Positions 1-14,260 are shown, numbered from the stretch's first letter. The stretch: 64,000 nt of DNA from Polytrichum commune (GCA_950295325.1 OX485805.1:42062758-42126757), one strand, 5' to 3'. The notes: generated by a model not told the origin, from the letters alone. Program-made: numbers and translations.

Positions 1-2353
1 TTGCACTTAACAACAAGCCTTGCCATATACCGATGAAGTATGGTGTCCAATTAGGAGGAGTGGTCACATAATGCTCACAAACCCTTTTATTTACATGTTA
101 TAAGGGAAGCCTTGCATACAAAAACATACATCAAAACATCACATGTTAATGTCACATGTTGTTCATATTTTTCATGTAACAACTTCAAATCACAAAATTA
201 TTGTTGGAGGTGGTACTATGCTTGATTCTCTATATTTTCTTTGTAGCACAACAATCAACCTCTGAACATATGTCCACAACTACCACATTTTCTCTTCAAA
301 CCTTCCTTATTTTGTAGCTCGTTGAAATTTGTTCATAACTTGTGCATGGTAACCTCAAATCACAATTTTTTGTTGTTGAAGGCACTACGTGTGATTTTGC
401 AAGTTTTCTTAGTTGAAAACAATTTAAAAAAGAATGTTATACTTTGCACAATCAAGCTCGAAAAACTCGTACATAACACATTTCATATTCAAACCTCGTC
501 ACTTGTTGTAAGTGCTTGCTAAAATTTGTTCGTAGCTTTTGAAAAAAAAAGGTTCAAATCACTAAGTTTGTTTAGAAGTTGTACTTTGTTTAATTTACCA
601 ACTTTGTTCAATAATGTACGTTGTGTCTTAGTTGGACATGATGCCAAATACATGCATCTTCTATGTGAAATTGAGGTATATTGAGGACATGAACCGAGTT
701 CTTAGTACATAGTCTTGCAATTTCATGTTAACCTAAATTATTTACAATAACCAAGGATGACATGGAATATACTATGAACCCGTCCTATACCTGCTATCCT
801 ACAATGAACTATGTTCACTACATTAGCTTGTATAGAGTGAGAATTTAGCGTGTTCCGACAATTTTATGGGGTAAACATGGCATCTATTTTGAGAAACGTT
901 TTGTATTGGACGAACTTTTTGGCTACAATATTCAACATAATTGGAGGGACTATGTGGCCTTCTTGTGGCTCACTCTCAAATGGACATTGATACCATAGGG
1001 TGTTGTCTTGTTCTACAATTCATGAGCTGAAAGCTATTATGAGGATTGAGCATGGTCTTGACCAATGTGGATACAACACATGGCAGTTCTCTTTCAAAGG
1101 ATAATTATTTTGTATCAAAGCAAACAACAAACAACACTCTACAATAATACAGAGAAATTCAAAATTAGCTACAAACTATCTGAGATTATCCTCCCTTCCT
1201 CAGATACATTTGCAGATGTTGGTAAATTTCAACCTCACAACTTCAAGTAGTCTAACATAGCAAACATAAAAAAGCAACCAAGTAAGGCCCATCTACCTTA
1301 TGATGAATCTGGACTCAGTTTTGCCTAAACTTGTTACTGAGTGGGTACCTAAATGCATGTCTGAATATCCATTTCAGAAGGAATCCTTCTGAAGAAAGGT
1401 ATTGATATTTTCTGTGAACTCTGGACAAAAAAATCTTTCCCTACGACATTCGAAGACCCCTACCAGTTGAATGTACCGGATTGAAAATATTAGGAATCTA
1501 TGGGATAGTTGGTTGAGAGTAAGGCAAACTTTCTAAAGTACAAACAGGTACTTGTAGGCAGCAAGCATGTCACAGTTTTGTAGACTGTCATCACCTAGTG
1601 ATAGTTCCAACACGCAACCGTACATTCCATGCCTGGATGTAACTCTGAGATTCCATATGCATGAGGAACTTGATAAAATCATGAGGCACTTTGAAATTAT
1701 CTGAAATAAGTTCGAGAGTCAACATTGAGCTGAGAGCAGAGTACTCTGCAATCTGGTGCCATGGGGAGAAACCCTACAATAAAAGAAAGATTACACAACA
1801 ACAAGAACTTTCAGCTTTATTTCTATTTTTCAATGAGCAATCTCATTTTCATTCCTACCACTCATTGTTCCTGAACAAATTTGATAGTCACGGGAGTCTG
1901 TTTGTTAGATAAGTTGGTTTCAGCAGTTTTTTCGTGTACTCAATTTACTTTCAGTAACCCTAACATGAGTAAAAATATGGCCACAAGGTTCCTACGTAAG
2001 CCTGGCACTACCACTTTTGCAATGGACATTTAATGACTGCTGTAGGTAACTCAGCTCAGAAAGACGTCTCGGAAAACTGGGTTGTAATCTTATTAAATCC
2101 ATGATGCCTGCTAAAATCAACACCAACCCCACAAAGCAGTCTGTTCCTCAGAAGCCTATTATTCCCTTTTATGAATTTGCTGAATCTGGACATTCCTAGC
2201 CATAATTCCCAACTGAAAATGATCTCTTGCTCCACCCAAGCCCTCCCCGACTAATATGTGGGGAGCGAGATACTTGGTGTGCAGGGAACAAGCTGCACAC
2301 AGTGAACAATAATCCAATGGTTGTGAACTCAATGCAGGTTGAAGCCAGCATGA
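1..2353. other. Intergenic, AT-rich; no gene recognised
   Basis: Only short unrelated open frames occur, none resembling a known family. Positions ~160-600 carry a weak direct repeat described separately. The part next to 2430 probably includes the importin 3' UTR. Confidence 0.5.
160..600. repeat. Degenerate direct repeat, ~170-200 bp period
   Basis: A motif of the form CTTCAAATCACAA...TTGTT followed by GGTRSTAC recurs near 182, 352 and 552. The preceding segment, TTGAAATTTGTTCATAACTT-like, recurs near 322 and 515. Units are poorly conserved and no element ends are visible. Confidence 0.4.
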
Positions 2354-2359
2354 TTTATT
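2354..2359 (-). terminator. Candidate poly(A) signal of the importin gene
   Basis: AATAAA on the minus strand about 70 bases past the stop codon. A second AATAAA lies at 1816-1821. Position fits a plant near-upstream element, but no cleavage site can be confirmed from sequence alone. Confidence 0.3.
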
Positions 2360-2429
2360 TTGTTCAGAGCAGTGTTCACAAAGTCTTCGACATTAATTTT
2401 GTCTGGGTCAATAAAATAATTTTAAAGCC

Positions 2430-5400
2430 TCAGCCGGGTCCAAATGCGGGTGCGGTGTATCGGTGTGCATCCGCAAATTCACGAAGTACACGTCTAAGGG
2501 AGCGACCACCATCACCCTGGAGATAACCCCCTCCCGCTGCTCGACCTCCGTTACTAACCGCCCCTTTGGACTTACAAACATCTATTGCTGCCGACTCCAT
2601 TGCCTTGAGCCATGTAGCTATCAGAGTCTCCACCTCTCCCGGCTTCAAATACTCCGGGGGCAAAGCTTGCACCTGATTTTTCACACACCCAGGTTGAGGA
2701 CTATTCTAAGCCTTACAACATACTGTTCAAGCAAATTTACACCGTAAGAAGTGATGAGAAGGAGGCAGTTTGCTGACCAGACCAGGCAAATTTTCTTCCT
2801 ACAAATCACTTTGTAAGGTATGAGGGTATGCTTGTCTCATCATTTATAAGCAGAATTTCTCATTGCCCACCGATTATGGTTACGAGGCAAGCATGCCGTT
2901 ATACTCTATAAAGCCTCAAAAGCTGATGGGGACGCTCTAAGAAAGCCTAGATTGCAACGTGATTATCACCGTTCAAGTATCACTTTGTGAAAAAGAAAAT
3001 CATACAACATTTGTCGAAGTAGCATAACCCCAGCATTCCTCACTACTGTATTCATGAACACTACTGTAGACCCAGAATTAACAGGCCATTTACTCTAACT
3101 ACAGATGGATTCACAAAGATATGAGCCTGCACTACACAGGAGCTACAAAACCATGTTTTGACATATAGTCCCCATCAACATGCCAAGTCCATTTTTGAAT
3201 CATTTTAGGAACAAACAGAATGGAGAAGTAGAACATTGCAATTTAGGAACAAGACTTACTGCAGCTATCAGCCAGCTTTGCAAGGATGACCAGTTAAGAG
3301 ATTTACTGTCTCTGCTCCCACTCAAATAACACCACGCTGACAGCTGCTGTAATATTGTTGTTGCTTTATGAACCTGCAACAGTTTATAAACAACTTTGTT
3401 CAGGTTGGACAAGTTGACAGAACATGGTGTTGGTGACTGGAAAAACTTAAAAAAATAATGATCAAACTGCAAAACCGGGCATGGCCTACCCTTGTCATAG
3501 CAGAAACGCCTAGTAAAGCATATATCATGCCTGAGATGACATTCTCGCCACTCTGGAGGCATAATCTTGTGAATACAGCCAAAAGGGACCCCTCCAAAAC
3601 AACCATTCCTGAGTCTATCAGTGCTGATAACCCAACTTCTAGAAAACCTGTTGCCAAGACATGTATTCCTGTCAGCTCCTAGAACAGCGCAGCAATTGTG
3701 ACATACATATGGAAGTTTACAGGAGGGACAATGTGAGTCAAAAGCCAGTTTCCTGAGACATTTTGTCATCCAAGAACATGTGACAAGTGTAATACATGAC
3801 GAATTTCAAGAAAGGTCAGAGAATACGCACTAGACATGTAGGACATAGCTGCCAGGGCAGCCCCCCGATGCATAGCTGTGCAGCAAATAGAAGCTCGATT
3901 AAAAGAAAGCTCCAAAACACTATCCGCAGCAGCAACTACTTCCTGTTCCCAGCAGTTTTGTAAGATAATAGGTTGGTGTATTCAAGTGGATAGTCAAGCA
4001 TGCACACATATACAGCTGTTGACAAATGTAAACACCAAATGCAAAACCGCTAGGATAGTTTCTTCAAACAAGGACAACACTTTCTATGCTAGAGAAGCTC
4101 ACACAGATAGCATACAATTGTCAATTGTTGAGACATTGGACACAGACAATTGCTGCTGATATAAAATGCGATGCCAAAAACCTTCAATGAAATCCAATAG
4201 TGGTAAATGTCGAGACATTACCTTTGGGCAACAGCGTATAAAGGTGGACAATAAACCAAAGTAAGCCTCAGCAAGATCAGGTTCTTGATCGCATGAATAT
4301 GAGGTGGTCATTGATGCCATGGCATCTGAGGCTGTGAAGACTCTCAAGGTCTCCACAAATAGGACGCCATGCTCCTTCTCATGACCAAACTCCTCTACTG
4401 CAACACAAGCTGAAGAAACCCAAAGACTAAACGTTAGCATATAAACTTATAGAATACAAAGCTCAGCTCCTCCAAATTGATATCCGGTTGAGCTTCTTAA
4501 GTTATCTCTATGGCTGAATAGGTTTCTTGAATACCTTATTCACCCATGAAGGTGTTGTGTTTACTCAAGCTTAAGAACCTTCACTGAAAATGTTTGCAAA
4601 TGTAATCAATGAATGGTAATAACTTTAGACAACATGCCTCTGCTGCCACGTACAACATAACAAATATCTGGAGGCCACACTGCATTTAAGTACAATTACT
4701 TCCATTACTTTTAACATGTGCATGGAAACTGAAGAATTTACCTGTTCTTATGAAACACACGTGAGATTGGAATGCTAGGAAATTATTGTACATGGCTGCC
4801 ATCACATTAGGAAGCAAGGTTGAAAACTGTCGCCCTGCATATTCACAGAAGTCTCCTTTAGTTCTGCCACTTATCAATCTACACATAATCTCAGTCATAC
4901 TTCACCAATGACAACTTGAGAAGTCTGGAACAATGAAAAGATGAGAAAACTAACCTGATGCCTGGATAGCCTGTGACAGTGACTTGCAGGTAGCAATGGC
5001 CAAACCAATGTCCTCCATATGACGGGAAGCAAGTAACCGGTCAAATAACGGCCAGAAATGTGCTACTATTCTTAAAATTGGTTCATCCCCATTTGAAGGA
5101 TAGGAATTTGCTGCCGTCAACTGGCTGAAGAGGACACCTATCCTGTTAAGAGATAAATACAACAACCTCAGTGTACAATTGATATGCATTGCTTACTTTG
5201 GCTGAAACATTCAAACATTGCCAAAATGTCAAGTATTCAGCAAGAACAATGAGGATAATTCAAGAAAATAAGTTAGTGACAAGGGGTGGAGGGAACAATG
5301 TCGAGAAAATATTTACCTATGGACTGCCCTGAGGCCAGCTTCCAAGACAGCTGCATATGCTGTTGAATGTAGTCTAAGTGAACCTTCGCTATCTGTATTC

Positions 5401-8400
5401 AACTGCACAAAGAAACCACTCACTAGTCAACTCTTCAAGTGATTAAATGATCTTAATCAAATAAAACCCCACAAACTGGCATGTGTGTATCAATAGGTTG
5501 CATAACCATAAAAATCATCAACATGACAAATTACTCAAATATGACAGGATACCGTAGCAGAATCATTAACACCCGAAACTTTAGAAAGCCTAATTTAAGA
5601 TCAAGACAATTCAAAATAAGCCCTCTTTCAAAAATACCACAACAGTCATAGTTACCTTTTAGACATGCAAGAAATATCTTTGCATAATAAGTGAACAACA
5701 TGTTAATAATGAGGTAATCTACCAAAATGCGAGACTGGAGGAAAAACACTTCATATATACACGTTATCAACACTTATGTAAATATGAGATGTATTAATGG
5801 ATTGAAAATTGCACCAAGTGTCATAAAAAGATTGGAATCACAATATCACATTAAGACTGTACCATAGGAGGGGACTAAGCCATTCTAAGCATGAAAAATA
5901 CTTACAAGTGCCTCAATCCCATCATGACTGGGCTTCAGCAACCGCTGCAAAGCTGTGTTCACATCAGCAGCGCTTGTGACAGATGAGAGCACTCGACCAA
6001 TTGCACACATAACATCCTCCTCCTCTTCCAAAGACAATGGCACTGCATGAAGCTCCTGCATTACCATGAGAACCAAGAGAATTGAATACATCACTAAACA
6101 ATCACAACAAAAACCCATCAAAGCAAGTAAATTGCTCACTACGAAGTCTTCACAGCGTTTTGTTCCACAATAAAGAATGGACATATATGTCTTCAGTATT
6201 GATATTGAAATCTAGCAGCTCAGCTTCCTCAGACATAGTCTAAAAACTACCTCGCCAATGCACAGGAGACCTGCAACATTTGATGGCTCATTGGAAAGAT
6301 TAGGCAAGTCCTCACAAACTTTCCTCAATGCAGCAGCACATGCGCTAACAGCTACTGGCACTGTTAGACCACCAGCCAAAAAAGAGCTGCAAACCACAGA
6401 TGAACCTTTTAGAAAGATGCTTGGTAATAGGATAGACTTTCAAATTTTTCTTCAAAAGAATTTCCATATGTCGCCAACAAACTAAAGCCACCACACTTGC
6501 TACAGAAAGTGTAGCAGTGCTTATGTGGAGGAGGAATCTGTCAATAAGAATACAATCCAAGAGAATACTCATAGATGTCATGAACTCGTCAGATACAAGT
6601 GAACATTAAATAATGAACTGGCACTTCTCATAGTATTGCAACTCACAGTAGTGGCGTAATAGCTGTAGGATAATTCTGTATCCAGCCTGAGTAAGATCCA
6701 ACGACTTGAGCAGCTGACTTATGAACCTGCAAGCTCATTAGATATGAAGGCAAAACACTGAATTAATACCCTCAATAAGGACCATCTACAATCATGCATG
6801 CAGCTCTGCACACCAACATAGCAGAAATCCTGAAAGTGAAAATCAAACTAGAATATAATAGCTGATGGATGAATCAAAGAAGAGACAAATCAATTTGAGG
6901 AAACCAAGCTACCCAGTAGGGGATGGTCACTCATGAGATAACGACACTCACGACCACTTCTTACAATCATAAGTATTAAAGATCATGGCACTTGAAGATC
7001 ATACCAAGTGCAACAAGCTTGGATCAATTTGAGGGGAGCTGGATGGAAGGACCACAATCAGATGCATAACAGGTGTGAGATCTGACAGCTCTCCTTCTGA
7101 CACCACCACATCTGATACCTGGATGCCAGACAACAATAATGCATGAGACTCTGGTATGATGTTCACTCCAACAGCCACTTGGATGTTTCCATCTTCCATA
7201 CAAGGCATACCCAATACAAATAGCAAGAAGTTCAGAAATAAAGAATATGTAAGGGATAATACCATGTGTAGTGCGAAGAGTCGTGCTTCCACTGCATGCC
7301 ATGGTGTCAGGGATTCAATCAACGACCACGTCTCAGCTCCATTCAGTAACTGCCATCAAAGGACCACCTTCATTGTCAAAGCAAGTTTGCTGAAACTCCT
7401 TCACTGAAAGAGGTCCAATAACCTGTAGAAGAATCCGCATATCAAAGATATGAGACAGAGCAAGACCGTTGGTGCAAGTGTCCATAGTGTTGGCTATGAC
7501 ACTGACTGGAAAATGAACTAGGTTGGACACCATAGCACAGAGGTTGGTGAGGAGAAACACATAGAGAGCCACGTTTTGCTAATGTTCCCATCCACAGGCA
7601 TATTGAAAAGAAAGCACTTGAAACCACTTACAGCTTGAAGTAGTCCAATGAAGTATACAAAAACATACAGAGGACTCATTATTGATCCTACCCCCCAAGG
7701 AATCTTTTACGCACCGTAGCAAGAAACTGCTTTGGTCCCAACAAACGACAAATGTCTGCTAGAGGCTCATCCAGGTTTTTCCGAAACAGAGCAAGACCAT
7801 CTGGAAGCCCACTAACACCATCCAGGTCATCTTCCACATAGTCACCATCACCAAGCTGGTCTGGCATCTGCACAAGTAGAAAGCAATGTTAAACAACTCG
7901 ACATCCAGAATCATGTATACGATTAAGATCATTAAGTATGGGTACAACTCACCTAAAAGCTTTCAGATGGTAATTCATTAATCTACTCTTGCCAACTTAA
8001 ACATCCAAAACGAAGTGCAGGTCACAGCTCTCCAAAGTTCTCACCTGAGCCCTTATAATGAGGGCCTCCAGAAGGGCAGTATAAACAGGGATGAATGTTG
8101 CAAGCCCCCTCTGCTTTAACTGGTCTCCTGGTATCTCTTCCGCAGCAAGTAGATATTCAGCAAGTGTGCACCTTCAGAATTTACAAATAATATCCTTCAT
8201 GAGCAACACAAAGCATACCATGTATACAAAATATTAGGAACCCAATGAGAAGTATGAAGCACGCAACAATACACAAACTTACCAAAATTGAAGTGTAGAT
8301 TCAGCTATTTCCCAATCACAACTTGGATAGGAGACACATCTGAAATCACAGAGCTTCAACATTAAAGCCTTAAAGAAGTCACAATAAAAACGAACAGGAA

Positions 8401-11400
8401 TGCAATCACAAAACAAATGATGAGAGTAGGGATTTAAACAGTGCGGATGCTACAGTCTAAGTGTACTATATTTTTACAGGCATCGTTCCAAGACATTGTC
8501 AACTGAAGATATGTTCTGAAGAAATATGAAGTCATATACTCCTTGAGTTTTTCTATGGTTTTGCATTAATTTCACAGCATAAGCTAAGCCCACACTACAA
8601 AGTAAGAGTTATAGAGGTCCAAATAAGGGATAGAGAAAGAACCTTAATAGGGAATCTGCCAGGGCAAGAGCCTCGGTACTTGCAAGAGCAAGTAATGCAG
8701 GTGCCTGGCCATGCACAAGAAATAATTATGCACACCAATAATGTCAGACAACACTTTTGTTCTCAGTTTGCATAGACAAGCCTGGCTTGACCTTACATGC
8801 TTCTGCAAAGACCACCTAAAGTCTTCCCAAGATTCAGTAAGAAATTGGAATTAATAGAAGAGATCTTATTTACATCAGTGGAACTTCTACAATAAGGACA
8901 TCACGAAATCATGCCTCAATTCATCATGTGATGTGAAAGAACACCATCCATCAACAATCAATTCAGGAGTAGGATATGAATTCGCACCGCCTGACCAAGT
9001 TCTGCCATCAGGCTAGCAACGCCACTGATGATACTTTCGTCACCAGCAGCAAGGGCTGGTATTAATAGCACATCCTTCACATTCAGCATCCGTGGAAGTA
9101 ATACTTGAGGTAGACCCTGAAAAACCAAGAAGAGCAGACTATGTTCAAGAGGAGACTTGGAGTAGCATATTACCAGTGGCAATTCGTACTGCCTTATTGT
9201 CCATCATATTTACTTCTCTCCAGTAACTTGGAGTTAAACCTTGTCAATAAGCTAAACTAGAACCTAAACATGCTGATTGCTAGAGAATACCATACCATCT
9301 CCCTTGTTTAGGTTTCCCTTCCAAGCACCAAAATATGTAACAATCAGAATAGTACAGCCATGCATTTGGCTTGAACTGAAAATTCAGAGACATACACCTA
9401 CAAACAAATAAGAAAGCAAGTTAATATGGGATGTGTCAAGAGACCTAACCTCATGCCGGCTAACAAGTTCAGTAAGGACCTCAACCGCTAAATCAAATGC
9501 ATTTGGGTCCTGCACAGAAAGAATTTTAGGCATTAGTGATGACAAGCGCCTGCTCTCACACAAGACATTCGTCACTAAAACATATTGCCCAAATACTACA
9601 CCCCATTATCACCACACTAGAACTGAGATTGCAAGCTCCAACACGTTCACCTCCATTCGAATCGGAAAATATACAACTTGATCATGTATAGCAAACAGTT
9701 ACATTAAAGGATACCCCCGTAGAGATCCTGCCCTCATGCACCCAGTATCAAACAAAATTAAATGCCCACCAGTATGTACTAGTTAACACCTCTAAAGAAC
9801 TGTATATCAAAAAAACATTGAGAGCAGAAGCCACCTGTAGAGAACTATACACAAAACCCAAAAGAGGATGAGTTGGTATGCTGCTTTGAGGAATTTCCAA
9901 GAAGCACCCCACTCGCACCTGCACAATCATATATTCACTTGTTTAAGTTCTTCGGCATGAGCAGAAATAAAGCAGAAGCAGGAACATAATAGTCACATGG
10001 CAAGAGACCCATGTCTATTTGACTCCATACCTGTTGAAGAAGATAATGTAGATTTATAGGAAGAACACAACACTAGAGCAGATATCTGCTGCTCTCCCAT
10101 ACAAGTAGGCTATAAGGCAGCAAGAACAATTGATACCAACTCAAGATCTTGAAAGCATAGTCAGAAAAAACCTTACCCAGCTAAGTAAGCACCTAAGAAC
10201 TTTGCGTTGCTTGTCATGTAACTCCATGGCCTCATTGCTAATGTGCTGTAACAAAAACTCTAGCACTGCCCCTGTGTGTGATAAGAGCTGTAATTTCAGG
10301 AAAATTACAAGTACGTAAGATATCAATGAAGCTGACCAAACAAATGTCATCTATCTTATCTTTAAATGTGCAGGCTCAAAGAACCCCATGAAAGAGTTGA
10401 TAGCCTTATTATTTAGTATTAACAATATACATATACTCTTTCATGAGTTTCATAATAAAATAGTCACAATAATTTTAATAAATTAGAAACATATCATGAG
10501 AAGTACTCAACTGTAGGTTGAACTCTCTCAAGTTGCTGAACCAAACAAACAGCGGATATCCCAAATCCACATCAAAAAGTACATCACACTACAGAGATTG
10601 AAAAGTAGACCTGCCCATACAGTTGATATATCACTAATACAGTAACATCAAACTCTTGGAGCACAATTCTTACTTCCTGAGTGAACTGCCACCTCCGCCC
10701 AGAGTCCACACTAGAGAGAACTGATTGATCTTCAATCACCTCCTCTGGTAGAACAGTTAGTAGCTCAAGGACAGCATTGCTGCCTGTACCTTGACCTTGT
10801 AATTCATTCAAACTTGCAAACAATTGATCAACAGGTTTTCTCCACTCGTCTGCACGCAGCACCATTGCTGATAAGGCGACACACACCTGTGTCAAGAGCT
10901 GTTCACCACAACACACAGTTATGACTTGTTTTCTATCTCTCTACATCTCCTGAAGCTGCTAAATTGGGCATAAAGTGCAGGGACCAAGCTACATACTATC
11001 TGCATGTTTTCCTCAAAGGATTGGGAAACATTGAGAAAAATACAAGGCAGAAACGTTGACATACATACACTTGTTGTCTCTAAAATCCTTTGAAACAGTA
11101 TGTGACCTTTGGATCGTTGAAACAGGAGACAGAACCTCAGTACAACAAAAATGACACTGAAGAAACCAATAACAGATTACAACTGACGGTTAAGGTCAAT
11201 ACATCGAAGATTAATCACCAAAAATACTATTGACCTCTATTTAAAAGGGAGGGGAAGATTGTGCACCTGAGGAGGCCCATTGCTGAACTTCTTGGCTGAC
11301 ACAAGCAATGCATTTTGAATTGCGTTCCTCCCCTCTGGAGACAAATTTCCAGCATCACATTGAATCTGCAACTCAAGGAAATAAAGAACCACTATCTGAG

Positions 11401-12736
11401 TGAAGGTGTAACCTGTAATTGTGTACTTGCACTGGCATTGTTGCACAAACACCTTAAACCCTTAGTCCTCACTATATAGGGGTTTATTGATAACATGCTG
11501 TTCATGCTGATACATTGTGTTCTAGTGCCAAAATTGATTTCCGAATATGGGGAGCTTGTGCTGTACTACATTTCATGTTATGAGCGAACATGGCACATCA
11601 GGATATCTTGATGCTAGAACAGGTGCAGGAGCATAACCTTGTACAGGTCCACCACCTTTGCAAACTCTTCCCCATGTTATACACATCAACGTAAACCTCT
11701 CCAGAAATGAAACTATATACAAGACGCATTTGCAATGATAGACCACCAATTTGCTCAAGTAGTCTATTAACAAGATTGCCAAAACGAGTCATAAAACAAA
11801 GTTCCCTATTGGCTAGCACCCTGAGCTTAAACCCCAAAGTCGTAACCACAGCTGAAAACGTCACAACTTCCCCATAATCACTAAGCAGCTGTGGAACTTT
11901 ATATTCCACAACCTGCTCAATGATCTAGTATGGTGCGTCCACCTTTGTACTCTCACCAATTTACTTTCCCTTTTAGGTCAAAGTCAGGAGGTAAGGGTAT
12001 GTTAACTGGGACCCTCAACAATAGAAGATACCAACCAAGGGACGCTCTCTAACTAGCTGAGTTTATCATTTTCCAAGCTTGTTTTCCAGTTCATATCTAT
12101 GTAATCAGTCCAATTTTCTCTGAGCTACTGGGCCTTCATCTGCTCTTAAAATCTCCTAGAGAAACCGATTGCCACGCACTTTGAGATGACGCCAGTGATG
12201 CCTCTCATTTTTGCCTTGAGAAATTGCAAGGTCCAAATTGACCAAATCTCGTAGGACTACAGTGAACTGACATCACTGTATGCACAAAATCGGAATCCAC
12301 ACACATCCAGGCACCGCGAATGCTTTGCGTGGTTTTAAAAACTTTCAAAATGTCAACTTAACCATCATGGTACGCCAATGAAAAGAAAACGTCACTCGAG
12401 TTGCTGTCACCGACTGTAGATAATAGACAAGACCAAAGTAGGTCATTACTACAATAGGTAAACATAAGGGAAAGGTGGCTTATTATAATCAATAAACGAA
12501 GATCAAAACACACACACCTTTCGCTTGAGAACTTGTGCTGCGAACAGTTCCACCTCAAAGTCAATAGTGTGAGCGGTATCCGTAGCCAGAATGGTGGTGG
12601 CCACTTCCCAGGCCGCATCCGTATGCTGAAACTGCACCAGCCATTGGTTGGCGGCCACCCGGTTACACGATTGTGTGTCATGGTTCAGGATGTGGACTGC
12701 TTGGGCTACTTGTCTCTGCAACTCTAAGGACCCCAT
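2430..12736 (-). CDS. Importin-13/transportin-3-like nuclear transport receptor (24 exons)
   Basis: Encodes an importin-beta family ARM/HEAT-repeat receptor for Ran-dependent nuclear transport. From family knowledge it resembles the Arabidopsis At1g12930 type (relative of MOS14/TRN-SR). Seen: exons (high to low) 12736-12518, 11365-11267, 10898-10674, 10287-10177, 9918-9835, 9509-9450, 9116-8988, 8704-8643, 8339-8283, 8171-8045, 7867-7715, 7349-7263, 7118-7005, 6726-6647, 6386-6251, 6055-5906, 5402-5317, 5142-4955, 4834-4742, 4409-4222, 3942-3831, 3647-3490, 3373-3260, 2672-2430. All introns are GT-AG and phases join without a stop, giving 1,024 residues, near the ~1,005 expected. Landmarks are the N-terminal AVHILNHDTQSCNRVAANQWL, RKVLRCLLSWVR, FDLAVEVLTELVSRHE, a run of four Glu in SLEEEEDVM, QEPDLAEAY, IYALLGVSAM and the C-terminal LREFADAHR. 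A good acceptor lies three bases before the ATG, suggesting a 5' UTR intron. Exons 11 and 22 have competing splice sites. Confidence 0.93.
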
Positions 12737-13790
12737 GGCCTGTAAAACTACTGATAATAACACGTACTGTGCCCGCTTGAAATTGTCAGGATCCCATCAC
12801 CTCAGGCCATCGCGAGGCAGGCACAGTACTTACAAACTTGAGAACACTTTCAATCCATCGTCTTACTTTCAACACGACTTATGCTCCATTCGGTGATTTC
12901 CTCCAAAAGACCTAGAACAGGGGCTTGCACGGTCCCTGGGCCTATATTGGCAGAATCATCGATGAGATTATGCTGCGAAGTAAGAAAGCAACATAGCAAC
13001 GCTCCCTCGATGAGCTCAAACAAATCCTCCCGCTGAAGCTTTCAAAAATAGGAACAATCTTTCTCTTGGAAGCTGCCCGGTGACCGATTGGCGAAATCCT
13101 ACGAAGCCAAATAGGGATCGTGGATACTTGGATACGTAATGCACAATTCTGAGGTTCCAGTACACCGCACTTGGAGATCAGATACTGGCAGTATTGGTGA
13201 TTCTGTTACCCCAAACTCAATCAACTCCCTTGATCTTGCGATGACTCGATGCGGAGAGCAGGGACAGTGCCATTGTATCCATGGCCTATGGACATCGTGA
13301 TTCCAATTCTTCTACAAATTCCATCTGTCCCAAGCCCACACTCTCCCCTCATCCACGCCAATGGCTAAAACCCTCCCGCCGGCAAGCCGCAGAACATCGC
13401 CATCGCCATCGCCATCTCTCAGCTACAAAATTCCATACCGCTTCCACCAGCACGGGGAAACCCGACCTGCATCACAGGAATCACCCTAACGCATCGCTCG
13501 AGCTCGCAAACCCTCACGAATTCCAACCTCCCCAGTCTGAGCTCCCCCGCTCTCCTCCCAGACCGTGATGCGATGATACTCAACCCCTGGAGTCGCCGTG
13601 AAGCTTCATTCCCGCACAAAAACTTCTGACTCCGATTTCTCGATCGAACAGCGGCCCACAGCTCACCGATCCCGGTGCTTCGAGCTTCCTGATCTCGCAA
13701 CTCCGGAACACAGAAGCTTGGATTCCGTCGCCTCCCTCCACCGCCCTCCCCCCAAGTTGAATGACCCCATCCATGCCCCATGACCCCATC
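12737..13790 (-). promoter_or_regulatory. Upstream and probable 5' UTR region of the importin gene
   Basis: The segment just above the ATG reads as a splice acceptor (pyrimidine-rich, then TTTTACAG|GCC before ATG), so the first exon is likely non-coding and lies further upstream, perhaps in the GC-rich 13.2-13.7 kb stretch. That stretch holds a short (CATCGC)n run near 13395 and proline-rich open frames that I do not regard as genes. No TATA box is convincing. Confidence 0.4.
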
Positions 13791-13792
13791 CC

Positions 13793-14260
13793 ATACCATG
13801 ACATGTCACTACACACCATGCCCGGCCCCATTCCACCATCACGGGAACACGTTCCTATTCACCCCAGAGCCCAAACTCATAACGCGTACTCTCTCTGGGA
13901 GCGCGTTCCCTCCACAGATAACCCACGAACATACCATGACATGTCATTACATATCCATGCGCGGCCTCACTCCCATCACGGGAACACGTTCCTCTTCATT
14001 CGATCAAGTTCTCATTCCCACTGTCCTCCCATCCCCTATGGGAACTCTCTCTGAGATCGTGTTCCCTCCACTGCGCAAAGGTATGACCCCATGTCATACC
14101 ATAACATGCCACCACACCCGTGTGTGACCTCGTTCCATCAAACGACCACGTTCCCACTCACTCGAGCACGTCGTCAGCTTGTGAGGGGAACCCTCTAGGA
14201 GCATGGGAGCGCGTTCCCTCCACGACATGACGTCATACTGCACCATACCATGACGTAGTA
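13793..14260. repeat. Degenerate tandem repeat (~140-165 bp) with GGARC-RC-GTTCC dyads
   Basis: Units begin with ATACCATGACATGTCA-like sequence at 13793, 13931, 14097 and 14245 (spacing 138, 166, 148). Within and between them the near-palindrome GGAACACGTTCC or GGAGCGCGTTCC occurs at 13844, 13898, 13981 and 14206. It lies 1.0-1.5 kb upstream of the importin start codon. Confidence 0.7.

Noticed and set aside
3200-3769. 189-codon minus-strand frame
   Set aside because: Runs through introns and a shifted frame of importin exons 22-23; the spliced frame matches the family.
7691-7714. Including KRFLGG at the end of importin exon 11
   Set aside because: Looks similar to a plant KLFFGG motif, but the donor needed shifts the frame into a stop; ending at Thr before GTGCGT restores frame and alignment.
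13281-13831. Proline/histidine-rich and glycine-rich open frames on both strands
   Set aside because: Compositional effect of a GC-rich promoter region and a CATCGC run; no recognisable domain.
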